Below the pieces are notes generated by a model. It saw nothing but the letters and a program-made list of their open reading frames with translations. It searched no databases and was not told where the DNA came from. A program made the translations under genes and the position numbers. From Halomarina pelagica (lineage in GTDB: Archaea; Halobacteriota; Halobacteria; Halobacteriales; Haloarculaceae): a stretch of DNA of 64,000 nt. Below are positions 54,660 to 62,509 of this stretch, in pieces (position 1 is the first letter of the stretch; each line of letters starts with the position of its first letter). The stretch covers positions 3,410,001 to 3,474,000 of the forward strand of contig NZ_CP100454.1 in the NCBI RefSeq assembly GCF_024228315.1. The letters run 5' to 3'.

Positions 54660-55661
54660 ATGATTCCAAACAGTCGGCGCTCCAGTGCGAGCGCAGGAAG
54701 GAGAACGACGGTCACGCGGCTCATCGCGACCCTGATCGTCGTCATGCTCGTCGCGAGCAGTTTCGCTGGCACGGTGAGTGCCAACGGAGAGGCGACCGCG
54801 ACGGACAACGAGCAGACACAGGCACAGTCACAGTACAAGGCGCAGTGGTCCGCCCAGGTCGGGACCGACAGCGACCAATCGCAGTCGCAGTCGACGGATC
54901 AGGCCCAGGCGGAGGCGCAGTCCGGCGAGGACAACGTACAGAGCCAGGAGCAGAACGCCATCGAGGGACAGGCGCAGGTTCAGCTGGCCGACGACGCCAC
55001 CCAGAGCCAGGATCAGGACCAGACGCAGGAGGAGACCCAGGACCAGTCCGGCGAGGACAACGTGCAGGAGCAGGAACAGAACACCGGGCAGGGCCAGGGT
55101 CAGGCGCAGCTGAACGACGGCGGCGAGCAGAGCCAGGACCAGGACCAGAGCCAGGACCAGGACCAGAGCCAGGACGGCACCGACGGCGTCCAGACCGAGT
55201 CGCAGAACCAGGGGCAGGTGCAGACGCAGGCCCAGTTCGGGTTCGGCGGCTTCCAGCTCGGCGTGCAGGCCCAGGACCAGGAGCGTACGACGGACGACTA
55301 CAGCGCGGGCGAGTCCCAGCTTCAGGGCCAGTCCCAGAGCGATAGTCTGACCGGCGGCGCGCAGTTCCAGTCACTGAGCGAGTCCGACGACGACCACACG
55401 GAAGCGTACTTCCAGGGCCAGGGAACCGTCGAGGAGTGCGACTGCGACGGCGAACAGAGCCAGGACCAGAGCCAGGACACCGGCGCGCAGGAGCAGTCCC
55501 AGGGCGACATGACGCAGACCCAGGACGAGGACGCCGGGTCCCAGAGCCAGTCGGGCGGTGACGTCACCGTCGACTCCGCGCTCCAGTTCGGAGCCGACTC
55601 GGGCGACGAACCCGACCAGAGCCAGGAGCAGGACCAGAGCCAGGACCAGCAGCAGAGCTGA
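54660..55661 (+). CDS. Secreted Gln-ladder repeat protein 3
   Basis: 333 residues. A basic N-terminus and a hydrophobic segment (LIATLIVVMLVASSFAGTVSA, residues 21-41) form a Sec-type signal peptide, with likely cleavage after VSA. Residues about 68-193 are six 21-residue repeats in the same Gln register (6, 8, 10, 14, 16, 18, 20) as proteins 1 and 2. A glycine/phenylalanine patch (FGFGGFQLGVQ) follows, then irregular Gln/Asp/Ser segments with one ECDCDG motif, ending in a Gln-rich tail. The N-terminal RRTTVTRLI resembles RGVATVTRLL of protein 2. Predicted to be extracellular; function inferred only. Confidence 0.85.
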   Translation: MIPNSRRSSASAGRRTTVTRLIATLIVVMLVASSFAGTVSANGEATATDNEQTQAQSQYKAQWSAQVGTDSDQSQSQSTDQAQAEAQSGEDNVQSQEQNAIEGQAQVQLADDATQSQDQDQTQEETQDQSGEDNVQEQEQNTGQGQGQAQLNDGGEQSQDQDQSQDQDQSQDGTDGVQTESQNQGQVQTQAQFGFGGFQLGVQAQDQERTTDDYSAGESQLQGQSQSDSLTGGAQFQSLSESDDDHTEAYFQGQGTVEECDCDGEQSQDQSQDTGAQEQSQGDMTQTQDEDAGSQSQSGGDVTVDSALQFGADSGDEPDQSQEQDQSQDQQQS

Positions 55662-56081
55662 CGCGATCGCTCGGAGTACGACCTATCGCGGTTCACTCTT
55701 TTGCGCGCGCGGCGACGTCGACTTCTCGACGAGCAGCGCGACTGTCCGCGAAGTGGAGTGCGTGTCCGTGACGTATAGCGCGTGTCCGCTGTCCGTCCAC
55801 GCCGACCGTTCACTCTCGAGGGACCGACGGTCGTGGAACGCGTACAACAGACGACGCGTACAACAGACGATGCGTACAATAGACGGCGTTACCGCCACTG
55901 ACCCCGCAAGCGCTGATCGGAGCGTGGCGCGCTAGCACTGTTCGTAGTACCGCTCACTGATCCTGTCGCTAGCCTAGCTACTAGTCTAGTCCTAGCTACT
56001 AGTCCAGTGACCGATCTCTGACGCGGAGTTCTCGACGTAGCGTCGCTAGCGGGGGGTAGTTACGCTCGCGTGGCTCGGCCC
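55662..56081. other. Left flank of the replication origin, with CTAG cluster
   Basis: No supported gene. Nine CTAG tetranucleotides occur between 55932 and 56122, including an 18-bp tandem pair at 55973-55990 and 55991-56008 (CCTAGCTACTAGTCTAGT and one-base variant). Short GC-rich and AT-rich blocks alternate towards the first ORB-like element. Confidence 0.6.
55973..56008. repeat. 18-bp tandem repeat rich in CTAG
   Basis: Two adjacent copies of CCTAGCTACTAGT(C)(T/C)AGT differ at one base. CTAG is usually the rarest tetranucleotide in haloarchaeal DNA, so the density here is notable. Confidence 0.85.
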
Positions 56082-56229
56082 CCCACCCCTCGTGTCCGCA
56101 TAAATCGCTCGTGGAGGTCTAGCGGAGCAAAACCCGGCAATTATTGCCATATAATGGTGTGAAACACGCGCACGGCGCTCGCTCTCCCCTCCCCTCTCCC
56201 GCGCGACTTATGCGGACACGAGGGGTGGG
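56082..56229. other. Replication origin: inverted pair of ORB-like elements around an AT-rich core
   Basis: A 22-bp element beginning CCCACCCCTCGTGTCCGC lies at 56082-56103, and its exact reverse complement at 56208-56229. The match continues for four of the next five bases outward. Each element has a G-string (GGGGTGGG) at its outer end, as in haloarchaeal origin recognition boxes. Between them lies GGCAATTATTGCCATATAAT (56131-56150), a probable duplex-unwinding element with a small dyad. The orc1/cdc6 gene starts 86 bp to the right. The core differs from the classic oriC1-type ORB. Confidence 0.85.
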
Positions 56230-56315
56230 CCGGGGTTAAATATATACGACATTTCGGTCGATGCGGACAATGAAGACGCGGGGTTATTTATTCACGTTCC
56301 GCCAGGTGTCCGGGT

Positions 56316-57545
56316 ATGCCCTCGTTTCGGAAGCAGACGGACATCATCGAGAACGACATGGTTCTCGGGGAGGACTGGGTGCCGGAGGAACTTCCCGAGC
56401 GCGAGGCCGAGCTGTCGCAGATGTACGAGGCGCTCTCGCCCGCGACGCGCGGGTTCACCCCGGACAACATGTTCCTCTACGGCAAGGCCGGACAGGGGAA
56501 GACGGCCGCGACCCGCTACGCGCTCAACGACCTCAAGCTCTTCTTCGAGGACGAGATGGACGAGGACCTCACCCCCGTCTACGTCTCCTGTAACGAACTC
56601 ACCTCGTCGTACCAGGTCACGGGACAGCTCCTCGTGGAACTCGACGACGACGTCACGGAGCGACCGAACGGGCACGCACCGGACATCCTCTACTCGCGGC
56701 TGTTCGGTCGCCTCGACGGGATCGGCGGCACCATCGTCATCGTCTTCGACGAGATCGACGCGATCGGCGACGACGATCAGATCCTCTATCAGATCCCGCG
56801 CGCGCACTCGAACGGCAAGCTGGAGGAGGCGAAGGTGTCGTTCGTCGGCATCTCGAACGACTTCTCCTTCCGCGACAACCTCTCCCCGAAGGTCAAGGAC
56901 ACGCTCTACGACTACGTCATCGACTTCCCGTCCTACGACTCCCAGCAGCTCTGTGACATCCTGAAGCGGCGGGCGGAGATCGCCCTCGCGGACGACGTGC
57001 TCGACGACGGCGTGATCCAGCTCTGCTCGGCGTACGCCGCCAAGGACGAGGGGTCCGCGCGCCAGGCGATCAACCACCTCTACAAGGCGAGCAAGATGGC
57101 CCAGACCGAGGGCGACGACGTGGTGACGACCGACCACGTCGAGACGGCCCACGACATCCTCAAGCGCAACCACGTGATGGAGGGCATCCGCGGGCTCACC
57201 CCGCAGAACAAGTACGTCCTCACCGCGGTCACCCTGCTCGAAGTGCGCGACGAGACGCCGGCGCGAACGGGCGAGGTCTACCCCGTCTACCGCGAGATCG
57301 CCGAGAGCGTCGGGAGCGAACCGCTCGTCCAGCGTCGCATGCGCGATCACCTCCAGGAACTCTCCCTCCACGGCCAGATCGCCCTCACCAGCCAGAGCGG
57401 CGGCGTCAAAGGGGGCACCTACTACGTCGCCGAGTTGAACACCGACCTCGAGGCGACCATCACCGTCCTCTCGGAGATCGACGACGCGATGCACGAGGTC
57501 GCGGAGGACATCCGCGCGATCGCCGAGATGAAGGGGATGCTCTAA
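56316..57545 (+). CDS. Orc1/Cdc6 family replication initiator
   Basis: 409 residues, the normal archaeal length. AAA+ Walker A is YGKAGQGKTAATRY (near residue 50), Walker B is VIVFDEIDAIGDDD (near residue 145), sensor 1 is VSFVGISNDFSFRDNL, and the C-terminal winged helix is around residues 290-400 (RTGEVYPVYREIAES...). It binds the ORBs and loads the MCM helicase. It is adjacent to a symmetrical ORB pair, so this gene and origin form one unit. A TTATTTATT box at 56284-56292 precedes the ATG by about 25 nt. Confidence 0.95.
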   Translation: MPSFRKQTDIIENDMVLGEDWVPEELPEREAELSQMYEALSPATRGFTPDNMFLYGKAGQGKTAATRYALNDLKLFFEDEMDEDLTPVYVSCNELTSSYQVTGQLLVELDDDVTERPNGHAPDILYSRLFGRLDGIGGTIVIVFDEIDAIGDDDQILYQIPRAHSNGKLEEAKVSFVGISNDFSFRDNLSPKVKDTLYDYVIDFPSYDSQQLCDILKRRAEIALADDVLDDGVIQLCSAYAAKDEGSARQAINHLYKASKMAQTEGDDVVTTDHVETAHDILKRNHVMEGIRGLTPQNKYVLTAVTLLEVRDETPARTGEVYPVYREIAESVGSEPLVQRRMRDHLQELSLHGQIALTSQSGGVKGGTYYVAELNTDLEATITVLSEIDDAMHEVAEDIRAIAEMKGML

Positions 57546-57628
57546 CCGAGGTACTGAGGTGGTCCGGCCGAGATACGGAAGTGATTCGGCCGAGATACGG
57601 TGGACGTTCGGACCGATCGATCGGTCCC

Positions 57629-57696
57629 ACCGTCGAACCGATACAACCGTCGAACCGATACAACCGTCGAACCGACACGACCGTCGAACCGATCCG
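57629..57696. repeat. 17-bp tandem repeat, four units
   Basis: Units at 57629, 57646, 57663 and 57680 share ACCGTCGAACCGA; the last bases vary (TACA, CACG, TCCG). It lies 84 bp after the orc1/cdc6 stop and could be an iteron-like array. Confidence 0.85.
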
Positions 57697-57750
57697 TCCG
57701 ACGCTACCGGATCGAACAATCCAGCACTAAAATCGAATCTTCTACCCAGT

Positions 57751-57770
57751 TTATCGAGACATGAGGGGTG
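57751..57770 (+). other. Third ORB-like element downstream of orc1/cdc6
   Basis: TTATCGAGACATGAGGGGTG matches the right-hand ORB (56208) at 16 of 20 positions and in the same orientation, including the G-string GAGGGGTG. It could be a distal initiator site or chance; the conservation is best over the G-string half. Confidence 0.55.
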
Positions 57771-57910
57771 TTTCGAACGAAATTGTCAACCCAGGGGCGG
57801 GTAGATCTCCGCCCTCGCGGGGCGACCGCCGACCTCGTCCGGTACTACGCCGACGTAACCAGTACTCGATCATGAACGTTGCGATCGGTTCCGGTCCGAG
57901 GTCATCGATC

Positions 57911-57943
57911 CCGGCCCGAGGCGGTGATAATGCCTCGGGCCGG
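57911..57943 (-). terminator. Hairpin downstream of the OYE gene
   Basis: CCGGCCCGAGGC and GCCTCGGGCCGG form a perfect 12-bp stem with loop GGTGATAAT. There is no following T-run on the minus strand, so this may be an RNA-processing or stability element rather than a classical terminator. Confidence 0.4.
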
Positions 57944-57992
57944 GAGGGACGACCGTCGCTCGCGCTCCGTCGGTCACTCGCGCTCCGTCGAC

Positions 57993-59108
57993 TCAGTCGT
58001 CCGCCGGGATCGTCACGTCGCTCGGTACCTCCGCGTCGGTGAGCGACGCGTCGGGGACGAGAAACGCCGCCGGGTCGAACTCGTCGAGCGGCCGGCCGTC
58101 GGCGACGCGCTTCGGCCAGTCGGAATTGGCCAGCGCGCCCGTCGCCAGGGTGACCACCGACGCGCCGTCCTCGACGGCTTCGCGCGCCTTCTCGGGCGCA
58201 CCGAGCGACCCGTTCGCGACGACCGGCGTGTCTCCGTACGTCGCGGCGAGTTCGGTCAACGTCGAACCGGCGTCGAACGCCGGTTCGGTCGCGTCGGGTT
58301 CGGTGACGTGGAGGTAGTCGACGCCGGCCTCGGACAGCGTCCCGAAGACGACTTCGGCCTCGTCCGCTCCGCCCGGCCACCGGTACTCGTCGTCGGTCAC
58401 CTTCGTCTGCGAGAGCCGGATCCCGACGACGAAGTCCTCGGGCGTCGCCTCCCGCACCGACTCGACGACCGTCGCGGGAAAGCGGACCCGACTCTCGGCG
58501 TCCCCCCCGTACTCGTCGTCCCGTCGGTTGAGATAGTCGGTGAGGAACGCGTCGAGGAGGTACCCGTTCGCCCCGTGGACCTCGACGCCGTCGAACCCCG
58601 CCTCGTGGGCGTTGCGCGCGGCGTCCGCGAAGGACGCGGCGACGTCGTCGAGGTCGTCGGCCGAGAGTCGCCGCGGCGCGGGGAACTCGCCGGACCCGCC
58701 GTAGAGCTCGAGCTGTTCGCCCTTCGCTTCGACCTCCGAGGGGCCGACCGCCTCCTCGACGTACCGGTTACCCTGCATCTGCGGCCCCGCGTGCATCAAC
58801 TGAGCGAGGATCGGGCTCCCCTCGTCGTGGACGGCGTCGGTCACGCGTCGCCACGCCTCGACGTGGTCGTCCGTCACCAGCCCCGGCTGATCGTCGTACC
58901 CCTGGCTGTGCTCCGCGTCCACGTACGTCCCCTCGGTGATGAGCACGCCGAACCCGCCGCGCGCGAACTTCGCGTAGTACCGGGCCATCTCCGTCGTCGC
59001 CCGGCCGTCGGCCGTCGCGCTCGTCCGCGTCATCGGCGCGAGGCCGACGCGGTTGTCGAGGTCCAACCCGCCTATCGATACCGACTCGAACAGCACGTTC
59101 TCTGTCAT
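57993..59108 (-). CDS. Old Yellow Enzyme-family NADH:flavin oxidoreductase
   Basis: 371 residues, (alpha/beta)8 barrel. The FMN-binding start VGLAPMTRTSA, the LAQLMHAGPQM active-site strand, VEVHGANGYLLDAFLTDYLNRRDDEYGG (catalytic region, near residue 185) and PVVANGSL near the end are typical. These enzymes reduce activated alkenes or related compounds with NAD(P)H. The substrate is unknown. It shares no obvious operon with its neighbours. Confidence 0.9.
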   Translation of the reverse strand: MTENVLFESVSIGGLDLDNRVGLAPMTRTSATADGRATTEMARYYAKFARGGFGVLITEGTYVDAEHSQGYDDQPGLVTDDHVEAWRRVTDAVHDEGSPILAQLMHAGPQMQGNRYVEEAVGPSEVEAKGEQLELYGGSGEFPAPRRLSADDLDDVAASFADAARNAHEAGFDGVEVHGANGYLLDAFLTDYLNRRDDEYGGDAESRVRFPATVVESVREATPEDFVVGIRLSQTKVTDDEYRWPGGADEAEVVFGTLSEAGVDYLHVTEPDATEPAFDAGSTLTELAATYGDTPVVANGSLGAPEKAREAVEDGASVVTLATGALANSDWPKRVADGRPLDEFDPAAFLVPDASLTDAEVPSDVTIPADD

Positions 59109-59266
59109 CGATTCCGGAGTAGGCGGGACCGATACAAGTGAGACCTCCGGGCGTGCGACCCCCGCACAGTCCCGGCGAAACGATCGTGAGACTCCGAACC
59201 GCTGGCGGCCCCTCCCGAGTTCCCCCGAACCGACGGGATTTCACCCTCGCGATTCGAACCGCGTCC

Positions 59267-59713
59267 ATGATCGACCGCGTCGTTCGCGTCGAGACCGACC
59301 AACAGCTGGCGGACGCGCTCGCCGTCCGCCACGAGGTATTCGTCGAGGGACAGGACGTGCCCGAGGACCTCGAGTACGACGACCGGGACGAGTCCGCCGA
59401 CACGATCCACTTCGTCGCCTACGACGCCGAGGGCGAGGCGGTCGGGGCGGCGCGGCTCGTCCCCTACGACGACCCCCACACCGGGAAGGTCCAGCGCGTC
59501 GCGGTCCGCGAGTCCGTCCGGGGCGAGGGGTGGGGTCGCCGCCTCATGGACGCGGTCGAAGCCGCCGCGCGCGCGGCGGGCTACGACCGGCTCGTCCTCG
59601 ACGCACAGACCCACGCCGTCGGCTTCTACGAGCGACTCGACTACGCGATCACCAGCGACGAGGTGTTCATGGACGCCGGGATCCCGCACCTCTCGATGCG
59701 GAAGGACCTCTGA
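59267..59713 (+). CDS. GNAT-family N-acetyltransferase
   Basis: 148 residues. RRLVPYDDPHTGKVQRVAV followed by RGEGWGRRLMDAVEAAARAAG carries the acetyl-CoA-binding GNAT motif (Q/RxxGxG/A). The N-terminal DALAVRHEVFVEGQDVPEDLE is typical of ElaA/YjdJ-like members. The acceptor is unknown. It appears alone, on the plus strand between two minus-strand genes. Confidence 0.85.
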   Translation: MIDRVVRVETDQQLADALAVRHEVFVEGQDVPEDLEYDDRDESADTIHFVAYDAEGEAVGAARLVPYDDPHTGKVQRVAVRESVRGEGWGRRLMDAVEAAARAAGYDRLVLDAQTHAVGFYERLDYAITSDEVFMDAGIPHLSMRKDL

Positions 59714-59725
59714 TTCGACCCCGAA

Positions 59726-60520
59726 CTACTGCAGTCCGAGGTCGACGTTCATCGCGTTGCCCGCTCGCGGGACGCCCTTCGCGGTGACCGTCTCGCCGTT
59801 CAGGAACGACGCGGCGGGCGAACAGAGGAAGCAGACGAGGTCGGCGATCTCCTCGGGGTGACCGATGCGTCGGTCGACCTGCTCGCGCGGCGGGACCTCC
59901 GACTCGTCGATGCCGAGCGTCTCGGCGACGCCCGGCGTCTGGATCAGCCCCGGCGCGATGCAGTTGACGCGGATGCCGTACTCCGCCCACTCGACCGCGA
60001 GCGTCTCGGTGAGGCGGATGACGCCGGCCTTCGCCGCCCCGTAGTGGCTCTCGCCGGGCGCGGGGTGCTGGCCGTTCACGCTGGCGAGGTTGACGATCGT
60101 CCCGCCGCCGTCCGCGCGCATGTACTCGCCGGCGACCTGCGCGCAGCGGTAGGTCCCGCCGAGGTTGAGGTCTGTGACGGCCTCCCAGCCGTTCTCCGAG
60201 ATGTCCTCGAAAGCGGCGACGAACTCGCCGCCCGCGTTGCTCACGAGCGCGTCGACGCGACCGAACTCCTCGACCGCCGCCTCGAACAGCGCCTCGACGT
60301 CACCGCGATCGCGGACGTCGCACTCCACGGCGAGCGCGCGACCGCCGTCGGCCCGATCGATCCCCTCCGCGACCGGCCCCACGCGCTCCATCGAGCGCGA
60401 ACAGATCGTCACGTCCGCGCCCGCGGCGGCGAACGTCTCCGCGATCGCGCGACCGATGCCCCGGCTCGCGCCCGTCACGACGACCGACTGCCCCTCGACT
60501 CCGAACTCGGGTGTGTGCAT
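59726..60520 (-). CDS. Short-chain dehydrogenase/reductase
   Basis: 264 residues. The nucleotide-binding motif is VVVTGASRGIGRAIAE (near residue 15), the NAG motif is VSNAGGEF, and the catalytic Tyr-Lys is in HYGAAKAGV with the Ser in NLASVNG. Such enzymes reduce or oxidise carbonyl groups with NAD(P)H. The C-terminal segment (FLNGETVTAKGVPRAGNAMNVDLGLQ) differs a little from the common GGxxxxxDGG tail. The start MHTPEFG is chosen over MYPMHT. Confidence 0.9.
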   Translation of the reverse strand: MHTPEFGVEGQSVVVTGASRGIGRAIAETFAAAGADVTICSRSMERVGPVAEGIDRADGGRALAVECDVRDRGDVEALFEAAVEEFGRVDALVSNAGGEFVAAFEDISENGWEAVTDLNLGGTYRCAQVAGEYMRADGGGTIVNLASVNGQHPAPGESHYGAAKAGVIRLTETLAVEWAEYGIRVNCIAPGLIQTPGVAETLGIDESEVPPREQVDRRIGHPEEIADLVCFLCSPAASFLNGETVTAKGVPRAGNAMNVDLGLQ

Positions 60521-60592
60521 CGGGTACACGCGTGCGGGCCGGGGAGATGACTCTACCGATGAGGGAGGTAGGAAAACGGTAGGAGTGACCGC

Positions 60593-60976
60593 TCAGCGGC
60601 TGGTCCGGATGCGGTACTCGTCGCGGGCCGCCTGCAGCGCCGCCGCGAGGATCCCGAGGTAGTCCACGACGTCGAGTTCCTCGAATCGACCGCCCCCGAT
60701 CTTCGATTTCGATTTCGACGTCGTGACCTCGATCTCGTCCTCCTCGTCCTTCGAGGTGCTGACCGTGTCGACGCCCTCCCGCTCGTCGCTCTCGTCGAGT
60801 TCGACGTAGTCCTCTCCCCCGCTCTCACCCGCGCTCTCCTCCCCGCTCGACGAACCCCCCCGGCGGAGCTTCAGGAGCACGAGCAACACGGCGAACACGG
60901 CGAGCACGCCGACGGCGCGCTTGACCTTCCCGCCGCCGTCGCTCCCGTACTCCTCGGTGAATTCTGTATCGGCCAT
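60593..60976 (-). CDS. Single-pass membrane protein of unknown function
   Basis: 127 residues. One hydrophobic helix (VGVLAVFAVLLVLLKL, near residue 25) follows an acidic start. The cytoplasmic or extracellular remainder is Ser/Glu/Asp-rich with a short helix at the end (DYLGILAAALQAARDEY). The composition is normal for haloarchaea; no family is recognised. The start MADTEF is chosen; two further codons upstream (MPM) are possible. Confidence 0.6.
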   Translation of the reverse strand: MADTEFTEEYGSDGGGKVKRAVGVLAVFAVLLVLLKLRRGGSSSGEESAGESGGEDYVELDESDEREGVDTVSTSKDEEDEIEVTTSKSKSKIGGGRFEELDVVDYLGILAAALQAARDEYRIRTSR

Positions 60977-61101
60977 TGGCACCTCTGCCGGTTCACCTCC
61001 CGCCTACTTAGCCGCTGAAATAGCGGTAACATGAACCGGTAGGGCCGAGCGAGATCCCTCGCCGTACGTGGGGGATCGGTACGGAAGTCCCTGAGCGTCC
61101 C

Positions 61102-62466
61102 TCAGCGCTCGTGGACCCTGACCTCGACGGGGTCGCGCGGGTGCATCGTCAGCGAGGGGCGAAACGACAGGTCGGCGTCGGAGACGAGTTCGAGCGAGAA
61201 CCGACCGGCGATCGTGCTCGCGATGACCTTCGCCTCGACCATGGAGAACTGCTTGCCGATGCAGTGGCGCGGTCCGGCCCCGAAGGGGAAGTAGGCGTAG
61301 CGGTGGCGGTCGCGGGACCGCTCGGGGAGCCAGCGGTCCGGGTCGAACGTCTCGGGGTCGTCCCAGTACGCGGGGTCCCGGTGGACGACCCACTGCGGGA
61401 GCATCACGAGCGCGTCCTTCGGGACGCGGTAGCCGCCGACGCGGACGTCGGCGTTCGCCTGCCGAAAGAGCGTGTACACCGGCGGCAGGAGGCGCATCGT
61501 CTCCTTCAGGACGCGCTCGGTGTACTCGAGATCGCGCAGGTCGGCCATCGTGGGGCGCAGTCGCTCGTCTCCGGCCCGCGCGGACTCGCTCGTCTGCGCG
61601 TCCCCGAGCACGCGATCGACCTCCTCGTGCAGTCGCCGCTCGACCTCGGGGTGACAGCCGAGCTGGTGGAACGCGTAGGTGAGCGTCAGCGCCGTCGTGT
61701 CGTGTCCCGCGAGCAGCATCGTCATCATCTCGTCGCGGAGCTGTCGGTCGGTCTGGTCGCCCCGCGCCTGCGCGCGCAGGAGGATCGAGAGGAAGTCCGT
61801 CCCCTCCGCCTCCGTCCCGCGGCGGCGCTCGATGAGGTCCTCGACGACGCCTTCGAGCGTCGAGAGGGCGTCGTAGTACTCGCGGTTCTCCGCGCTCGGC
61901 ACCCACGAGGGGACGAGAAAGCGGATCGGGTCGGGTTCGAAGCGCGCGCCGAGCGGTTCGAGGTTGTCCTGCACCGTTCGGACCGTCCGCTCGTCGATCT
62001 CCGTGCCGAACATCGCCTCGACGATGATCTCGACCGTGAGGCGGGCCAGTTCGAGGTGGACGTTCATCGTCTCGCCGTCGGTCCACTCATCGAGCGTCGC
62101 GGCCGTCTTCTCCGCCATCGTCTCCACGAGTCCGCTGACGCGACCCATGGTGAACGCGGGCTGGGCGAGGCGACGTTGCTCCTCCCAGAAGGTCCCTTCG
62201 CTCAGGAGCAGGCCCTTCCCGAGCAGGGCGTGGACCGCCTCGTCCCCGAAGTCCGCCTTGCGGAACGTCGGTTCCTCGGTGACGAGCACGCGCTCCACGT
62301 CGTCCGGGTTCGACAGCATGTAGGCGTCGACGGGACCGAGCGTGAACCGCGCCACGTCGCCGTAGGCGCGCCGGACGGCGTCCATGAACGAGAACGGATC
62401 GCGAGCGTAGTGGTAGGTGTTGCCCACGACGGGGTAGCCGGAGGGACCGGGGGGCTGGGCTCGCAT
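61102..62466 (-). CDS. Cytochrome P450
   Basis: 454 residues, the normal P450 length. The I-helix motif is AGHDTT (near residue 255), the K-helix ExxR is ETMRLLP, and the heme-binding loop is FPFGAGPRHCIGKQFS with the Cys ligand (near residue 400). P450s insert oxygen using electrons from ferredoxin or NAD(P)H. The closest P450 classes cannot be named safely; the protein is soluble-looking, with no N-terminal anchor. It is probably not in an operon, since the neighbours are separated by 43 bp or more and the functions differ. Confidence 0.94.
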   Translation of the reverse strand: MRAQPPGPSGYPVVGNTYHYARDPFSFMDAVRRAYGDVARFTLGPVDAYMLSNPDDVERVLVTEEPTFRKADFGDEAVHALLGKGLLLSEGTFWEEQRRLAQPAFTMGRVSGLVETMAEKTAATLDEWTDGETMNVHLELARLTVEIIVEAMFGTEIDERTVRTVQDNLEPLGARFEPDPIRFLVPSWVPSAENREYYDALSTLEGVVEDLIERRRGTEAEGTDFLSILLRAQARGDQTDRQLRDEMMTMLLAGHDTTALTLTYAFHQLGCHPEVERRLHEEVDRVLGDAQTSESARAGDERLRPTMADLRDLEYTERVLKETMRLLPPVYTLFRQANADVRVGGYRVPKDALVMLPQWVVHRDPAYWDDPETFDPDRWLPERSRDRHRYAYFPFGAGPRHCIGKQFSMVEAKVIASTIAGRFSLELVSDADLSFRPSLTMHPRDPVEVRVHER

Positions 62467-62509
62467 ACCGTATCGAGGGTCGCCGCGGACTAAAGGCTTC
62501 GTTCGGGGG

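Larger units (their letters stand above)
57546..57992. other. Right flank of the origin: tandem repeats, third ORB-like site and a hairpin
   Basis: No supported gene. Four 17-bp units (ACCGTCGAACCGATACA and variants) lie at 57629-57696. Two 14-bp units CGGCCGAGATACGG lie at 57565 and 57587. An ORB-like element is at 57751-57770. A perfect 12-bp inverted repeat (CCGGCCCGAGGC, 57911-57943, 9-nt loop) lies at the 3' end of the Old Yellow Enzyme gene and may form its transcript end. Confidence 0.65.
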
